64,000 bases of DNA from Pseudisothecium myosuroides (Eukaryota; Streptophyta; Bryopsida; Hypnales; Lembophyllaceae): contig OX637288.1 of assembly GCA_951799445.1 (NCBI GenBank), forward strand, positions 29,181,288 to 29,245,287, given 5' to 3'. The position numbers and the translations under genes are program-made. The notes under the pieces were generated by a model, which worked only from the letters and a program-made list of their open reading frames with translations, had not been told where the DNA came from and searched no databases. Numbering within the stretch: the stretch's first letter is position 1; every line of letters starts with the position of its first letter. Positions 23,473 to 32,270 of this stretch are shown piece by piece.

Positions 23473-24401
23473 CCTCTAAAGGTTATTGACTATGTTTTCA
23501 TCCAAACAGCTCCAAAACAGCCATTTTTAATACAAGTACCAAATTTTAGAAAAAAACTCATTTTTGGACATATATAACCGTAGGATCTTGTAGTATAGTA
23601 GTTTAAGAAGATGTGGAAAAAATTTCAGATTTTTCCACCGTGTGGGTTGCAAGATATTAGCATTTGAGTTGACAAAAATCCTTTTTTGTCTCTACAAAAA
23701 ATCGGGTAGCTGCCCTTCAAAAGGTCACATTTGTATGAAAAAATATCCAAAATGGTGGTTATTCTTTGGATTCATTTTTCAAGGCAAGTTGGCTACATGC
23801 TTGAAAATTTTCAAATCATTTGGATTTGTAGAACATATAGAAAAAAAAATAGTAAGTAGAAAGAAGTAGAGAATGACTCAAAATACTAAATTGTCAAGAA
23901 TTTTGTTATAGAACTGAAAAATGCCAATCCCAACGGTTGTAATGTTGTAATAAAAAATCTACACCCAATGTTTTTATTTTTTTCAAAAATATTGAAAATT
24001 GAGTTAAATAAAGGACTTCAAAGTTTAATTTAGAGTAAAGATTCCATAACTACCCACAAACTAAAACTCCTCATAACTTTCATCTCATTAATCCAAATGG
24101 AATGATTCAAAACTTTCTACATATATATAAATCTGTAAAATTAGTTTTGAATTTTTATTTTTCAAAAAAGTGATTTTTAAAGAATTTTTTTAGCTGGGCT
24201 GCCATGCAAATGCAAAAAATTACATATTTTGCAATAACTTTTTAACCATGTAGTCAAAACTTATGAAAATTGTTGGGCCTTGAATCTATTCCTTAGACAC
24301 ATCTTGTGTAAAAATTTCAAAGAAAAAAATAAAATTTCCATTTGTAGTGAGTTGCTCAAAATTGCTATGTTGCCAAAAACTGGTATTTGGTCCTTTAGGG
24401 G
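23473..24401 (+). mobile_element. TTAA-flanked element P3 (piggyBac-like MITE)
   Basis: TTAA at 23469-23472 and 24402-24405. Left end CCTCTAAAGGTTATTGACT, right end inward CCCCTAAAGGACCAAATACC. It is homologous along most of its length to P4 (58903-59759), including the blocks GACTATGTTTTCATCCAAA, AAGATATTAGCATTTGA and AAAATGGTGGTTATTCTTT. No coding sequence. The right TTAA is shared with the start of the next region, TCCTTTAGGGCCGGGGGCGC. Confidence 0.65.
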
Positions 24402-24405
24402 TTAA

Positions 24406-26965
24406 TCCTTTAGGGCCGGGGGCGCCCTTCCCGAAATGGCTCGTATTCTGAGCAGGCCGGCAAATACATTATCTTTTGGATGCTTGGATGCACCTTTTTG
24501 AAACGTGTCAACGCAAAAAAAAGATTAACTTTGTGCTACAATGCAGTGCATTGCAAGTCGCATGAATCTCGGTGCCAGTTGCGATTGTGAAGTCCAGATA
24601 TTGAGGAATACGGTGAACATCTACGGTCGGCGTCCTCGAAGGCTCCACGCATTGTCTCAATCTAATTTCTTTCACACGAGTCACCTTCTTTATTGCTTCC
24701 AGGCTTACAACCAATGAATCAGCCGTTTACAGGGGGGAACGGGAGGTTTCCAACGGTGACTCCACATGCTCCCAAGTAGGGGAGCGGATGAGATATGGAT
24801 AGGCTGGAATCTATGGGGCGCGGGAGAATGTACACAAGGCCACCTGAGTGTGGCATGTCTGGGATTGAAGACCAATGTCCCAGGACAGGGACATGAGAGA
24901 CGGTTGCCAATTGCCCGGTTCACAATGTTCTGCCACTATTGTTAGAGAAGGGTTGTGGGAGGCGTGCTTCACATTTCATGTCAATTTGCACTTGGCCATT
25001 GCCACCCATCCTAGAAGGCAAGAAATGACATACTTGTAGCCGCAAACATAAATCAATAATATAAAAAGATGTCCAAATAAAGTCTTGGAATAATGTCAAA
25101 ATTGGGACGCACTTAGGGATCCACATTGCATCCGAATTGTGTTCAGGTCCTACTTCAAGTCGACAGTAGTCTAAAACGAATTCAAGTCTACTTTCAAAGG
25201 TCCGAAAACCTGCCTAGGCACATCGTCGAGCTGAAATGGCCGTGTGCAACATCATGAAGGATAGTGAATCAATATTGGTCATTAGGGGCAGCAATTCACT
25301 AACAACTGCAGCGATACAATTAGGAGCAACTACAAGGGAAGAAAACTACCAACAAGTAAATGAATCAGGTGGTTCACCTCCATTGGTTGATTTGCAGACT
25401 AAACCCGGGCAGCCTTGCAAACTGCATCCACTCTGCACAATCATGAACACATGTCACTCATGACGATGGTGAAAAAGGATCCAGCATTGCCCGGCATGCA
25501 AACGGACATTGCCGTGACGTGAGCAAACATATTGTGCCCTTCGAAAGTACTCCACACACTTCATCCGGCCTGGAACTCTAAGAGGTAAGTGAGGCTGGCA
25601 TCGGTGAATCCGGTTTGGCTGAAGTGGAAACTGTTGACTTTCCAAGTCCATCAAGCTTATGGCCACATCAAATTGGAAGTCTTTATGGCTCATGGGAGTT
25701 GATGCCTGTTGTACACACCTGATCTTGTATAGTATATATGCATTGGTAAGGGCCATGTCAAGGTTGAAGAAAAATAACCGATGCCACCATTTCTTGGTCC
25801 CGATGCCCACCGTGTATGAACCTCGCAGCTGATCTTGCACGTCTATCCCTCGCATGTTCTTAGAATACACCACTTGCTGGGGGGAGCACGGCAAGGTTAT
25901 CTCCTCTCCAGCACGAACATGCCTAGTGACTGAACAATTCTTGGAGTAAGGATCTGCGGTAGTGGACAAGAATAAAACGCCCCTGCAGTCGCTCCATAAC
26001 ACTGCAGACATGAGCAAATCACGATGCATGCGGATGTATAAAGTCCCTCTGACCTCCTTGTCGCCCAACCTCAAGGAATTCGGATACCCTTTCCGGTAAC
26101 CTCTTATAGTCCCCACAGCGTATATGCCTCTATTGTAAAGGGATTCAAACAAGGCAGGGGATGTAAAATAGTTGTCACATGCGACAGTGTAAAACTGGTG
26201 GTCCAATCCCTCTGACAGCCTTGAAACAACCAAATATCTGCTACCCAAGCTGAATTCCCTAACCTCTATTGCCTCTTCACCATCGACATCCACGTACACT
26301 TCAAGTTTCAACACGAACTTTGTGGTTGAGTAACAGAGAGCCCACAGCTTGATGTCGTGCTTGATCGGCTTGGCGGGTATATATTGCTTGAATCCGCAAT
26401 AACGCCCGTTGTACGCCACCATACATTCGTCCACACAAACGTACAAGCCAGGATTCAGATGCTCTCGAGAGTTGGACGCCAACATCTCTAACAACCATCT
26501 CGTCTTTCCAATTGGTGGATCTGTCTTTGTACGGACATACGTTGTGTTGCTTGTCAGATGCAAACACCGCAATATGTGCTTGAAGCGGTTGCGGGTCATA
26601 GAATTCGAGACTTCTGGAGAATGTAAAGGTAATGATTTCTTCTTCCAGTAGTCTCGGATCTCGGGTTGGTCTTTCACACCCATGAGACAGCATATTCCAA
26701 TGAAGCGACGATGCTCACTTCCACTGATTGGCATCCCACCTCCTATCCCACCTTTTGCCTTGCCCATCTTGGGATTCACCCAACGAGCATAGGCATTGCT
26801 TTCATGAAGCATCTTTGTCCACAGAGCTTCATTCCAAAGCAACTCAAAAAACTGAATGGGTTTCTGAACTTGGCATGGCATGTTCTTCATGCCATAGAGT
26901 GGGCCAGTAAAGGCCTGCCTATTCTTCATCCTCCATGTCTTTGCATGCTAGTGCCTTTCTGAATA
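24406..26965 (-). mobile_element. piggyBac-like element remnant (3' end plus transposase)
   Basis: From the TTAA at 24402-24405 a GC-rich end, TCCTTTAGGGCCGGGGGCGC, leads through about 1 kb without a convincing gene into the transposase gene (25454-26929, minus). The 5' side of the element is lost or displaced, because the gypsy 5' LTR begins at 26966, just 36 bp beyond the transposase ATG. The left border is inferred from the TTAA and CCTTTAGGG-like end only. The other end was not found. Confidence 0.5.
25454..26929 (-). CDS. piggyBac-type transposase (DDE_Tnp_1_7), open 491-codon frame
   Basis: A piggyBac-family transposase would cut and paste DNA at TTAA sites. The catalytic aspartates are all present: D167 in CVDECMV, D252 in ACDNYF and D363 in GIDVQDQ (with D366). 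The RNase H-like fold region spans roughly residues 70-400, including KPIKHDIKLWALC and KKWWHRLFFF. The C-terminal cysteine-rich domain is altered: KCVEY has Tyr where a second Cys is usual, and YVCSRHG has His/Gly where CxxC is usual. The N-terminal disordered part seen in full-length relatives (about 550-650 aa) is missing. The codon frame upstream of ATG 26929 has a stop, but an AG seven codons upstream (TAG then CATGCAAAG) could be a splice acceptor. The gypsy LTR starts 36 bp upstream, so the promoter or first exon has been separated. Confidence 0.9.
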   Translation of the reverse strand: MKNRQAFTGPLYGMKNMPCQVQKPIQFFELLWNEALWTKMLHESNAYARWVNPKMGKAKGGIGGGMPISGSEHRRFIGICCLMGVKDQPEIRDYWKKKSLPLHSPEVSNSMTRNRFKHILRCLHLTSNTTYVRTKTDPPIGKTRWLLEMLASNSREHLNPGLYVCVDECMVAYNGRYCGFKQYIPAKPIKHDIKLWALCYSTTKFVLKLEVYVDVDGEEAIEVREFSLGSRYLVVSRLSEGLDHQFYTVACDNYFTSPALFESLYNRGIYAVGTIRGYRKGYPNSLRLGDKEVRGTLYIRMHRDLLMSAVLWSDCRGVLFLSTTADPYSKNCSVTRHVRAGEEITLPCSPQQVVYSKNMRGIDVQDQLRGSYTVGIGTKKWWHRLFFFNLDMALTNAYILYKIRCVQQASTPMSHKDFQFDVAISLMDLESQQFPLQPNRIHRCQPHLPLRVPGRMKCVEYFRRAQYVCSRHGNVRLHAGQCWILFHHRHE

Positions 26966-27274
26966 TGTGGGAGCACAAAAACTTAGAATAAAGGAAGATA
27001 GCATAGAAAGAGGTTAGGAGTTAGTTAAAAATTTTAAAATTTTGATAAGAAGTAGGAAATTAGATTCGGATACAAATATATTCCGGATAGTTAGAATCCG
27101 AGATTGCAGATCCTGTAAACCGGGTTTTTCCGAGAGCAGGAACGGATCTTAGATCCGAGTTAGGTCGAATCGGAACGAGCTATGGAATAGGTATCCGACC
27201 TATGCTGCTAGGGAACCGTTACGGGAACGAACCTGTTTCCGTTCGCCAAGGGGAACGGTCGGCAGCTCGACTAG

Positions 27275-27282
27275 TATTTAAA
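27275..27282 (+). promoter_or_regulatory. TATA-like box of 5' LTR3 (TATTTAAA)
   Basis: TATTTAAA here; TATATAAA at the same place in the 3' LTR (41716-41723). It is about 155 bp upstream of the LTR ORF ATG, so the ORF would be 5' proximal in the element RNA. Confidence 0.6.
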
Positions 27283-27436
27283 CCCTCGCCCGACCTAATC
27301 TTCCTCATTCTTCACTTTGCTGATTGTCTTGCGCACTTAGCTAAGAGAAAGAGTGGTGAGTTAGAGATCGCGACAGGGAGAGACGGGTGAGGTCGGTGCC
27401 GATTGCACCGGATTTAGTAGTCGGTGTCGGTGAACT

Positions 27437-29342
27437 ATGGCGGAATCCAGCAAACCGGTAGCACACCAACCTTCTGTCACAGCTCAGATAGTTAGACCCG
27501 CTATTCCCACCGACCCAACGCACCGGAAGGAGTTAGAGACAGATCTGACCCGGATGGGGTGCATAGGTTAGATCCACCGACCGTGGAATGTTAAGAACGC
27601 GGAGATGCTGGAGCAGCTGATCTCGGGAGTCCCGAATCAGTTCGAGTTGACTGTGAGAGGCCAACCCGGAGCATGGACGGCGGATGTATGGGCTGACGTA
27701 TACGGGTTTGGGAAGGACGGATCCGGCTTAGGTTCTCGGGTAGAGACGTACGGGATTGGGAAGTTCCGCAATCCGGTTACCACTAAGGACGGATACCCCG
27801 TGAGTGACTGTAAGGACGCTAGGTAGAAACGGGTGTTGGAATTTTTGATTCCGATCATGTATCCGGAAAAGCCCACCCGAGTTACGGTTACGGTGGCCAA
27901 CACTATCTTTGGGTCTTTAGAAGATAAGGTAGTTCACTGGGGGAAAGTTCTAGCCGGGATAGTAAAGAAGCTCGTGTCGCACATAGGGAAGGGGAAGCCG
28001 AGTCTTCTCAGTCCGTACCTGTTTCAGACACCTGTATCACCATCAGGAGGTGCTGACGAGTGAAGAGATGGTGATCTACAACACCGGACTGGAAATCGTG
28101 AAGTACGGTCTCACGCACGAGATTCCACCGGATACTCCGATCGAGGGAGAGGAGGAGGAAGAAGAAGAAGACGACGAAGAGGAAGAAGAACCGCAGCAGC
28201 AGGACTTGGTCGACAAGCGGGAGAAGAGAAGGAAGTCGACCAACCCGAACTCGAGGGTGGAACAGCTGACCCCGGAAAAGGGTGAGCCGAGTCAACCCCC
28301 GGAACCGAAACCGCAATTGGACTTCTTCGACGCCGGAACGCAGTGGATGGAGGAGGCCAAGCACATGTATTTCGGGATGTCCGACATGATCCTGGGGATT
28401 GCTGCCGAGCTAAAGGTGGAGCCGGAAGATATCATAAATCAGATCCGGAAACTACCCAGCCCGGATCTGGTTCGTGAGAAAGACGAGCGGATCAAGAGTT
28501 TGGAGAAGGAAAGGGATGACCTGTTAGGATGGGTGAACTAGGCGGATACGGATGCCGCAATTGCACGGCAAAAGGAGACGGATGCTCTCCAACTCGTCCA
28601 CAATTTAACAGCATTGGTGGAGCAGCCCGCGGAAGCTGTGGTCAAATCCCGACTCTTCACCAATTAGCTGAGTGGCATAGGCCACTTATCCGGGTCCAAG
28701 GTGGTAACGATCTTGGTGGACTTCCAGGCCCGGATGGAAGGGATTTTGAAAGAGATGGCGCAACTGTTGGGGCACCTCGACCCCAACAAGCCCTTGGACT
28801 TCACCCACTTTCCGGAGCTGCCCAACGTCGATTTGTTGAAGACGCCCCAGAAGCCGGGGTCAGGGATCGGTCTACCGGCATCCCCAAGACCTACTCCAGG
28901 TCAGGTACGGACCTAGATGAAGACCACGAAGTTCGGCCAGACGAGGAGTGTCCAGTCGATTCCGATAGGAGAAGGGACTTCCGTTCCGGCATCCGGAACA
29001 TCCGTCTGGAGCGATTTAATCCAACGAATGGGGGCCTTGGCAAACCCGGCTCGGACCAATCCGGTCGACTTTACTCACATGCAGAAGGCATCGCCCAAGA
29101 GGAATACAACACCGATTCAGCTGGACGATTCGCCAGAGAAAGAGACCAGAGTGGAGATGATCCAGGAGTCCGAGAAGGGGGAATTCACTTTCGGCGATGA
29201 GACGGACTCGGATGACGACCCGCCGCCGGTCAAGCGGAAGATTCCAACCCGGGCTGCAACGAAGTCCACTCCACCAAAAGGGAGTAGAAAGCCACTTGCA
29301 GGGCCAAGTAGCAGCGCGAAGAAATCAAAGCGGGGAAAGTAG
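27437..29342 (+). pseudogene. LTR-resident acidic ORF in 5' LTR3, broken
   Basis: Homologue of the LTR1 ORF, starting ATGGCGGAATCC (MAESSKP). Shared landmarks are IPTD near the N-terminus, MGC, NQFELTVRG, PGAWTADVW, KDGYPVSDC, PEKPTRVTV, LSPYL, an acidic run of mostly Glu, then a predicted helical part and an acidic/basic tail ending KKSKRGK. Lesions in reading order: TAG 27569-27571, TAG 27824-27826, a 1-bp frameshift near 28026, TAG 28539-28541, TAG 28665-28667 and TAG 28914-28916. The same lesions occur in the 3' LTR copy, so they predate this insertion. The function of the family is unknown. It resembles in position and style the additional ORFs of Tat/Athila-like gypsy elements, but is located in the LTR. 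Confidence 0.85.
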
Positions 29343-30084
29343 TTAGTATGTTTGTAGTTTTAGGATTTTTAATCTGGAGCGGATTTTCCGTGCATGGGGC
29401 CCGGTTCCGGATTCCTAGGAAGTAGTTGACTTTGAACTTTCCGGATATTGCGGTTGATTACTGATTGGTCACCTGGATTTTCAGGTGTTCTTTTTTTGGC
29501 TTTTTGTTTGGGTCTTTTTAAGTGAAGGGCAGCTTGTTGCCCTTTCATTCCAGCCTTGCCCATTTTGTGTGAATTAGTTTATGTTCATACTTTTTTTTCT
29601 CTAATCTGAGCCACTAAGTGGACACTTGGATTTCTGGCTATGTGTGCGTTTTCTTGAGGCGTTTGTGAATGGTGAAAGTGTGAGAGAGGGCGGATGAGGG
29701 GGAATCCGGGTTGAGATTTGGTTGGACCTGATTTGAGCGAATAAGTTTGTGAGGAAACTTTGCTGGACTTGTGAGTAAGGAGTTGCGCGTGGTACCTTTA
29801 AATTGCCGTAACGGTGATCCGGTTCTAAGGAGTGGTGTGGATGCGAGTCCGGAATCCAGGGAGGGTTCCGAGCGGAGATAAGCAACCGCCAGCGGAAAAT
29901 CCCCACTCACCGGAAGGTCTGCCAACCATAGGATCAGTCTAGTAGATGGATGCACGAATCTCTTTCAGTTTCGGCTGCCTTGATCTGTCGTTGTAGTAAG
30001 AATGGAAGGATGCAATTTTGAGTGACCTGTTTTCCGGGCAAGCTACCCGGAGAATTGTGAGGATTACTACTTTCTCTATTCTAC

Positions 30085-30090
30085 AATAAA
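30085..30090 (+). terminator. AATAAA polyadenylation signal in 5' LTR3
   Basis: AATAAA in CTACAATAAAAACTTGG; the identical signal at 44526-44531 in the 3' LTR would end the genomic RNA. With the TATA site it implies an R region of roughly 2.8 kb containing the whole LTR ORF. Confidence 0.5.
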
Positions 30091-30481
30091 AACTTGGTTA
30101 GTATTGTTTTGTGTGAAGTTTTTGTGCTATGAGATAGGTGTCTATGAGTGGTGCGTTCCTACCCCTCTAAAGATCAAATGCAGACACCTTGAAGGTAAAA
30201 CAGGGGAATAGAAAACCAGTTGAAGTTGAGAAGTGAGACCCGGAATCCGGATCGTACCGGAAATCGGAAAGAGATAGATCCGGATTGGGATCCGGAAGTC
30301 CATTGTGTAAGAAATTGGAAAAGAAAGAGGTATTGCTTGGGGTTTTGTTGTTTTGATTACGACCCGGATACTCCTTAGCTTGCTGAAACATACTAGAATC
30401 TCCTGGGACGATATTTCGTGTTGTCTTATCATCTTTTTGGTGTTAAGGATACTTACGCCTAGATTGCGTGTACGACTTTTT

Positions 30482-30499
30482 TGGCGCCGCTGCCGGGGA
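30482..30499 (+). promoter_or_regulatory. Primer-binding site (tRNA-Asp type)
   Basis: TGGCGCCGCTGCCGGGGA, five T residues after the LTR end. It matches the complement of the plant tRNA-Asp 3' end (TGGCGCCGTTGCCGGGGA) except one base. A T-run followed by this PBS is typical of Athila/Tat-type gypsy elements. Confidence 0.9.
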
Positions 30500-30620
30500 T
30501 TCTGAAAGCTTGAAGCAAATTCTGGATAGGATCCGGAAAAGTGACCAAAGGATAGAGAAAATTTAATTCTAGAATCTTCTGTTGAAGCTAGGATTAGAAA
30601 GGCTACTAAGCCCCTACTTC

Positions 30621-32264
30621 ATGAGTAGAACTGAGAGTACTACCCCGATAGGTCGACGGTCAGCCCGTTTGGAAGAGCTCTCCAGAAGAGTTATAGTACA
30701 TGGAATTCCATCCTCGGAATCAGAGGAAGATTTGGTAGTGGTCCCTCACGTAGGTATCAGACCGGATATTCATTCGGAACGTCTGACTAGCCTGAAACCT
30801 GTTGCGGAACCGGAAGAAGTTAGGGAGGAACCCGAGAGAGGACCCACATCGGAAACTTCTGAAGAAGAGCCATCCTCTGACGAAGCTGAGATCATGGTAT
30901 CCACCACACGCCTCAGGTATAATAGGTTCCGAGGGGATGGCAGCAAGGATGTAGATGATTGGTTGGGAGAATTTGAGGCCACAACAGTAGCTATTCAGGA
31001 AGACCCAGCTGCTAGACAACGAATCTTTCAAGGATTACTCAAAGGAGAGGCTCTGAGATGGTATCAGGACGTTCCGGAAGCTACCCGGAATGACTGGAAC
31101 CAGCTCACCAATCTGTTCCTTCGAACTTTTAGAGAAGTTCGAGGAGAGGCCAGAGCGTTGGGTAGAATAAGTAAAGTGACCATGCATTCTCATGAGTCTG
31201 TAAGATCGTATGGACAGAGAGTGAAAGACCTGCTTAAAAAGCTAACTACGGAAATAGCACCAAGTATACAGGTGGAATGGTATGTGGCAGGATTCCCGGA
31301 GGCAATGGGTTTTCAGATCCGACAATCCCGACCCACCACATTACGTGAGGCTATGGAGTCAGCTCAGAATTACGAGAACTCAGCGCAGTCTCTGAGAAGA
31401 TCCATCAAGAAGAGTGAGAAGATGGAGAAGGGACGAAGCAAGAAGTACGAAAGGAAGGAAAGACGAAGACGGAAGTTTTCCGATTCCGAGACTGCGAGTT
31501 CCGGAACGGGGACGGATTCGTCTACCACGGAATCTAATAGCTCTACCAGCAAAGCGGAAACTTCCAGAGGAAAGCGTACTGTGCGAGGCAAGGGTACCGG
31601 ATCCAGTCGCAAGGCGGTCAAAGTGAAGCTAGAAGATGACGATTCCAACAAATTTCTGAAGAATATCCAAGAAACCTTGAAAGCAATCAAGGTCAATATG
31701 GCAGAGAATCGGACGCCAAGACGGATAGTGCCAACCACACGCGCGAACGTTTGGTGTACAAGATGTGGAGGACCGGGTCATTATGCAAGTGAGTGTCAAC
31801 CACGACCTCAGAAACAAGTGCACTTTGTGGACGAGGAAGGGGTGTACTACACGCTACCCGATCCGGAAGAATACGAGGAGCACATCAATCCGGTATTCCA
31901 GATCCAGTCGGGATATGGAAGAGGGAAGATTCCGCAACAACTGATCCGTACCAGTGTAAATCCGCATACTGGGATGGCCGGATCTAGTCAAGGGAATTTT
32001 CCACCTTCTAGATTCCCGCCCGGATGCTGCTTCATTTGCGGGAGTCTTCAACATTACGCGAATACCTGTCCGCATAAGGGACATGAGCAAGGTGCGCCCT
32101 TGACCTTACCTTGTCAAAACTGCCATGAGTACGGACACGGAAGTGGAGAGTGTCCCAAACCTCAGCAAGTTCGAACCCTCTATAGGCAAGTAGAAGTCCC
32201 ACAGCGAGATCAGACTGCGCTCAATTACGGCTCTACTGTCGAGATTGAGAAACCGGATAAGTGA
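30621..32264 (+). CDS. gag: Gypsy Gag polyprotein with three zinc knuckles
   Basis: 547 codons from ATG 30621 (MSRTEST). An in-frame TTG lies further upstream, but ATG is the credible start. A retrotransposon Gag domain lies at about residues 105-250 (WLGEF, FQGLLKGEALRWYQ, LFLRTFREV). It is followed by a Lys/Arg-rich stretch (about 265-287) and a Ser/Thr-rich linker. Three CCHC knuckles follow: CTRCGGPGHYASEC (379-392), CFICGSLQHYANTC (470-483) and CQNCHEYGHGSGEC (498-511). The protein would form the particle and bind element RNA. It ends with TGA 32262-32264, and pol follows in the same frame. No internal stop is seen, so Gag is intact. Confidence 0.93.
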   Translation: MSRTESTTPIGRRSARLEELSRRVIVHGIPSSESEEDLVVVPHVGIRPDIHSERLTSLKPVAEPEEVREEPERGPTSETSEEEPSSDEAEIMVSTTRLRYNRFRGDGSKDVDDWLGEFEATTVAIQEDPAARQRIFQGLLKGEALRWYQDVPEATRNDWNQLTNLFLRTFREVRGEARALGRISKVTMHSHESVRSYGQRVKDLLKKLTTEIAPSIQVEWYVAGFPEAMGFQIRQSRPTTLREAMESAQNYENSAQSLRRSIKKSEKMEKGRSKKYERKERRRRKFSDSETASSGTGTDSSTTESNSSTSKAETSRGKRTVRGKGTGSSRKAVKVKLEDDDSNKFLKNIQETLKAIKVNMAENRTPRRIVPTTRANVWCTRCGGPGHYASECQPRPQKQVHFVDEEGVYYTLPDPEEYEEHINPVFQIQSGYGRGKIPQQLIRTSVNPHTGMAGSSQGNFPPSRFPPGCCFICGSLQHYANTCPHKGHEQGAPLTLPCQNCHEYGHGSGECPKPQQVRTLYRQVEVPQRDQTALNYGSTVEIEKPDK

Positions 32265-32270
32265 CAACCA
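32262..32270 (+). promoter_or_regulatory. Candidate gag-pol stop-codon readthrough signal
   Basis: TGA CAA CCA: the stop is followed by CAR-YYA, the context known from tobamovirus-type readthrough. Gag upstream and protease-RT downstream share one frame with no frameshift. That fits translational readthrough, although a simple mutation cannot be excluded. Confidence 0.45.

Larger units (their letters stand above)
26966..30477 (+). mobile_element. 5' LTR (LTR3) of the gypsy element
   Basis: Starts TGTGGGAGCAC and pairs nearly base for base with 41407-44919, ending GTACGAC just before the PBS. The two LTRs differ at only about a dozen positions over the first 3.25 kb but at about 14 within some 180 bp near 30220-30400. 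It contains a TATA-like site, the LTR-resident ORF and an AATAAA signal. No 5-bp target duplication could be matched between 26961-26965 (GAATA) and the base after the 3' LTR (TGCAA). Confidence 0.93.

Noticed and set aside
27569..28916. UAG reassigned to glutamine
   Set aside because: Gag and the intact LTR1 ORF end at ordinary stops, including TAG in LTR1. One internal pol stop is TAA, and deamination at CAG explains the pattern more simply.
28529..29200. 223-codon frame overlapping the LTR3 ORF (also 42970-43641)
   Set aside because: It is an alternative frame of the homologous ORF. It has no counterpart in LTR1, and its composition follows from GC-rich codons in the true frame.
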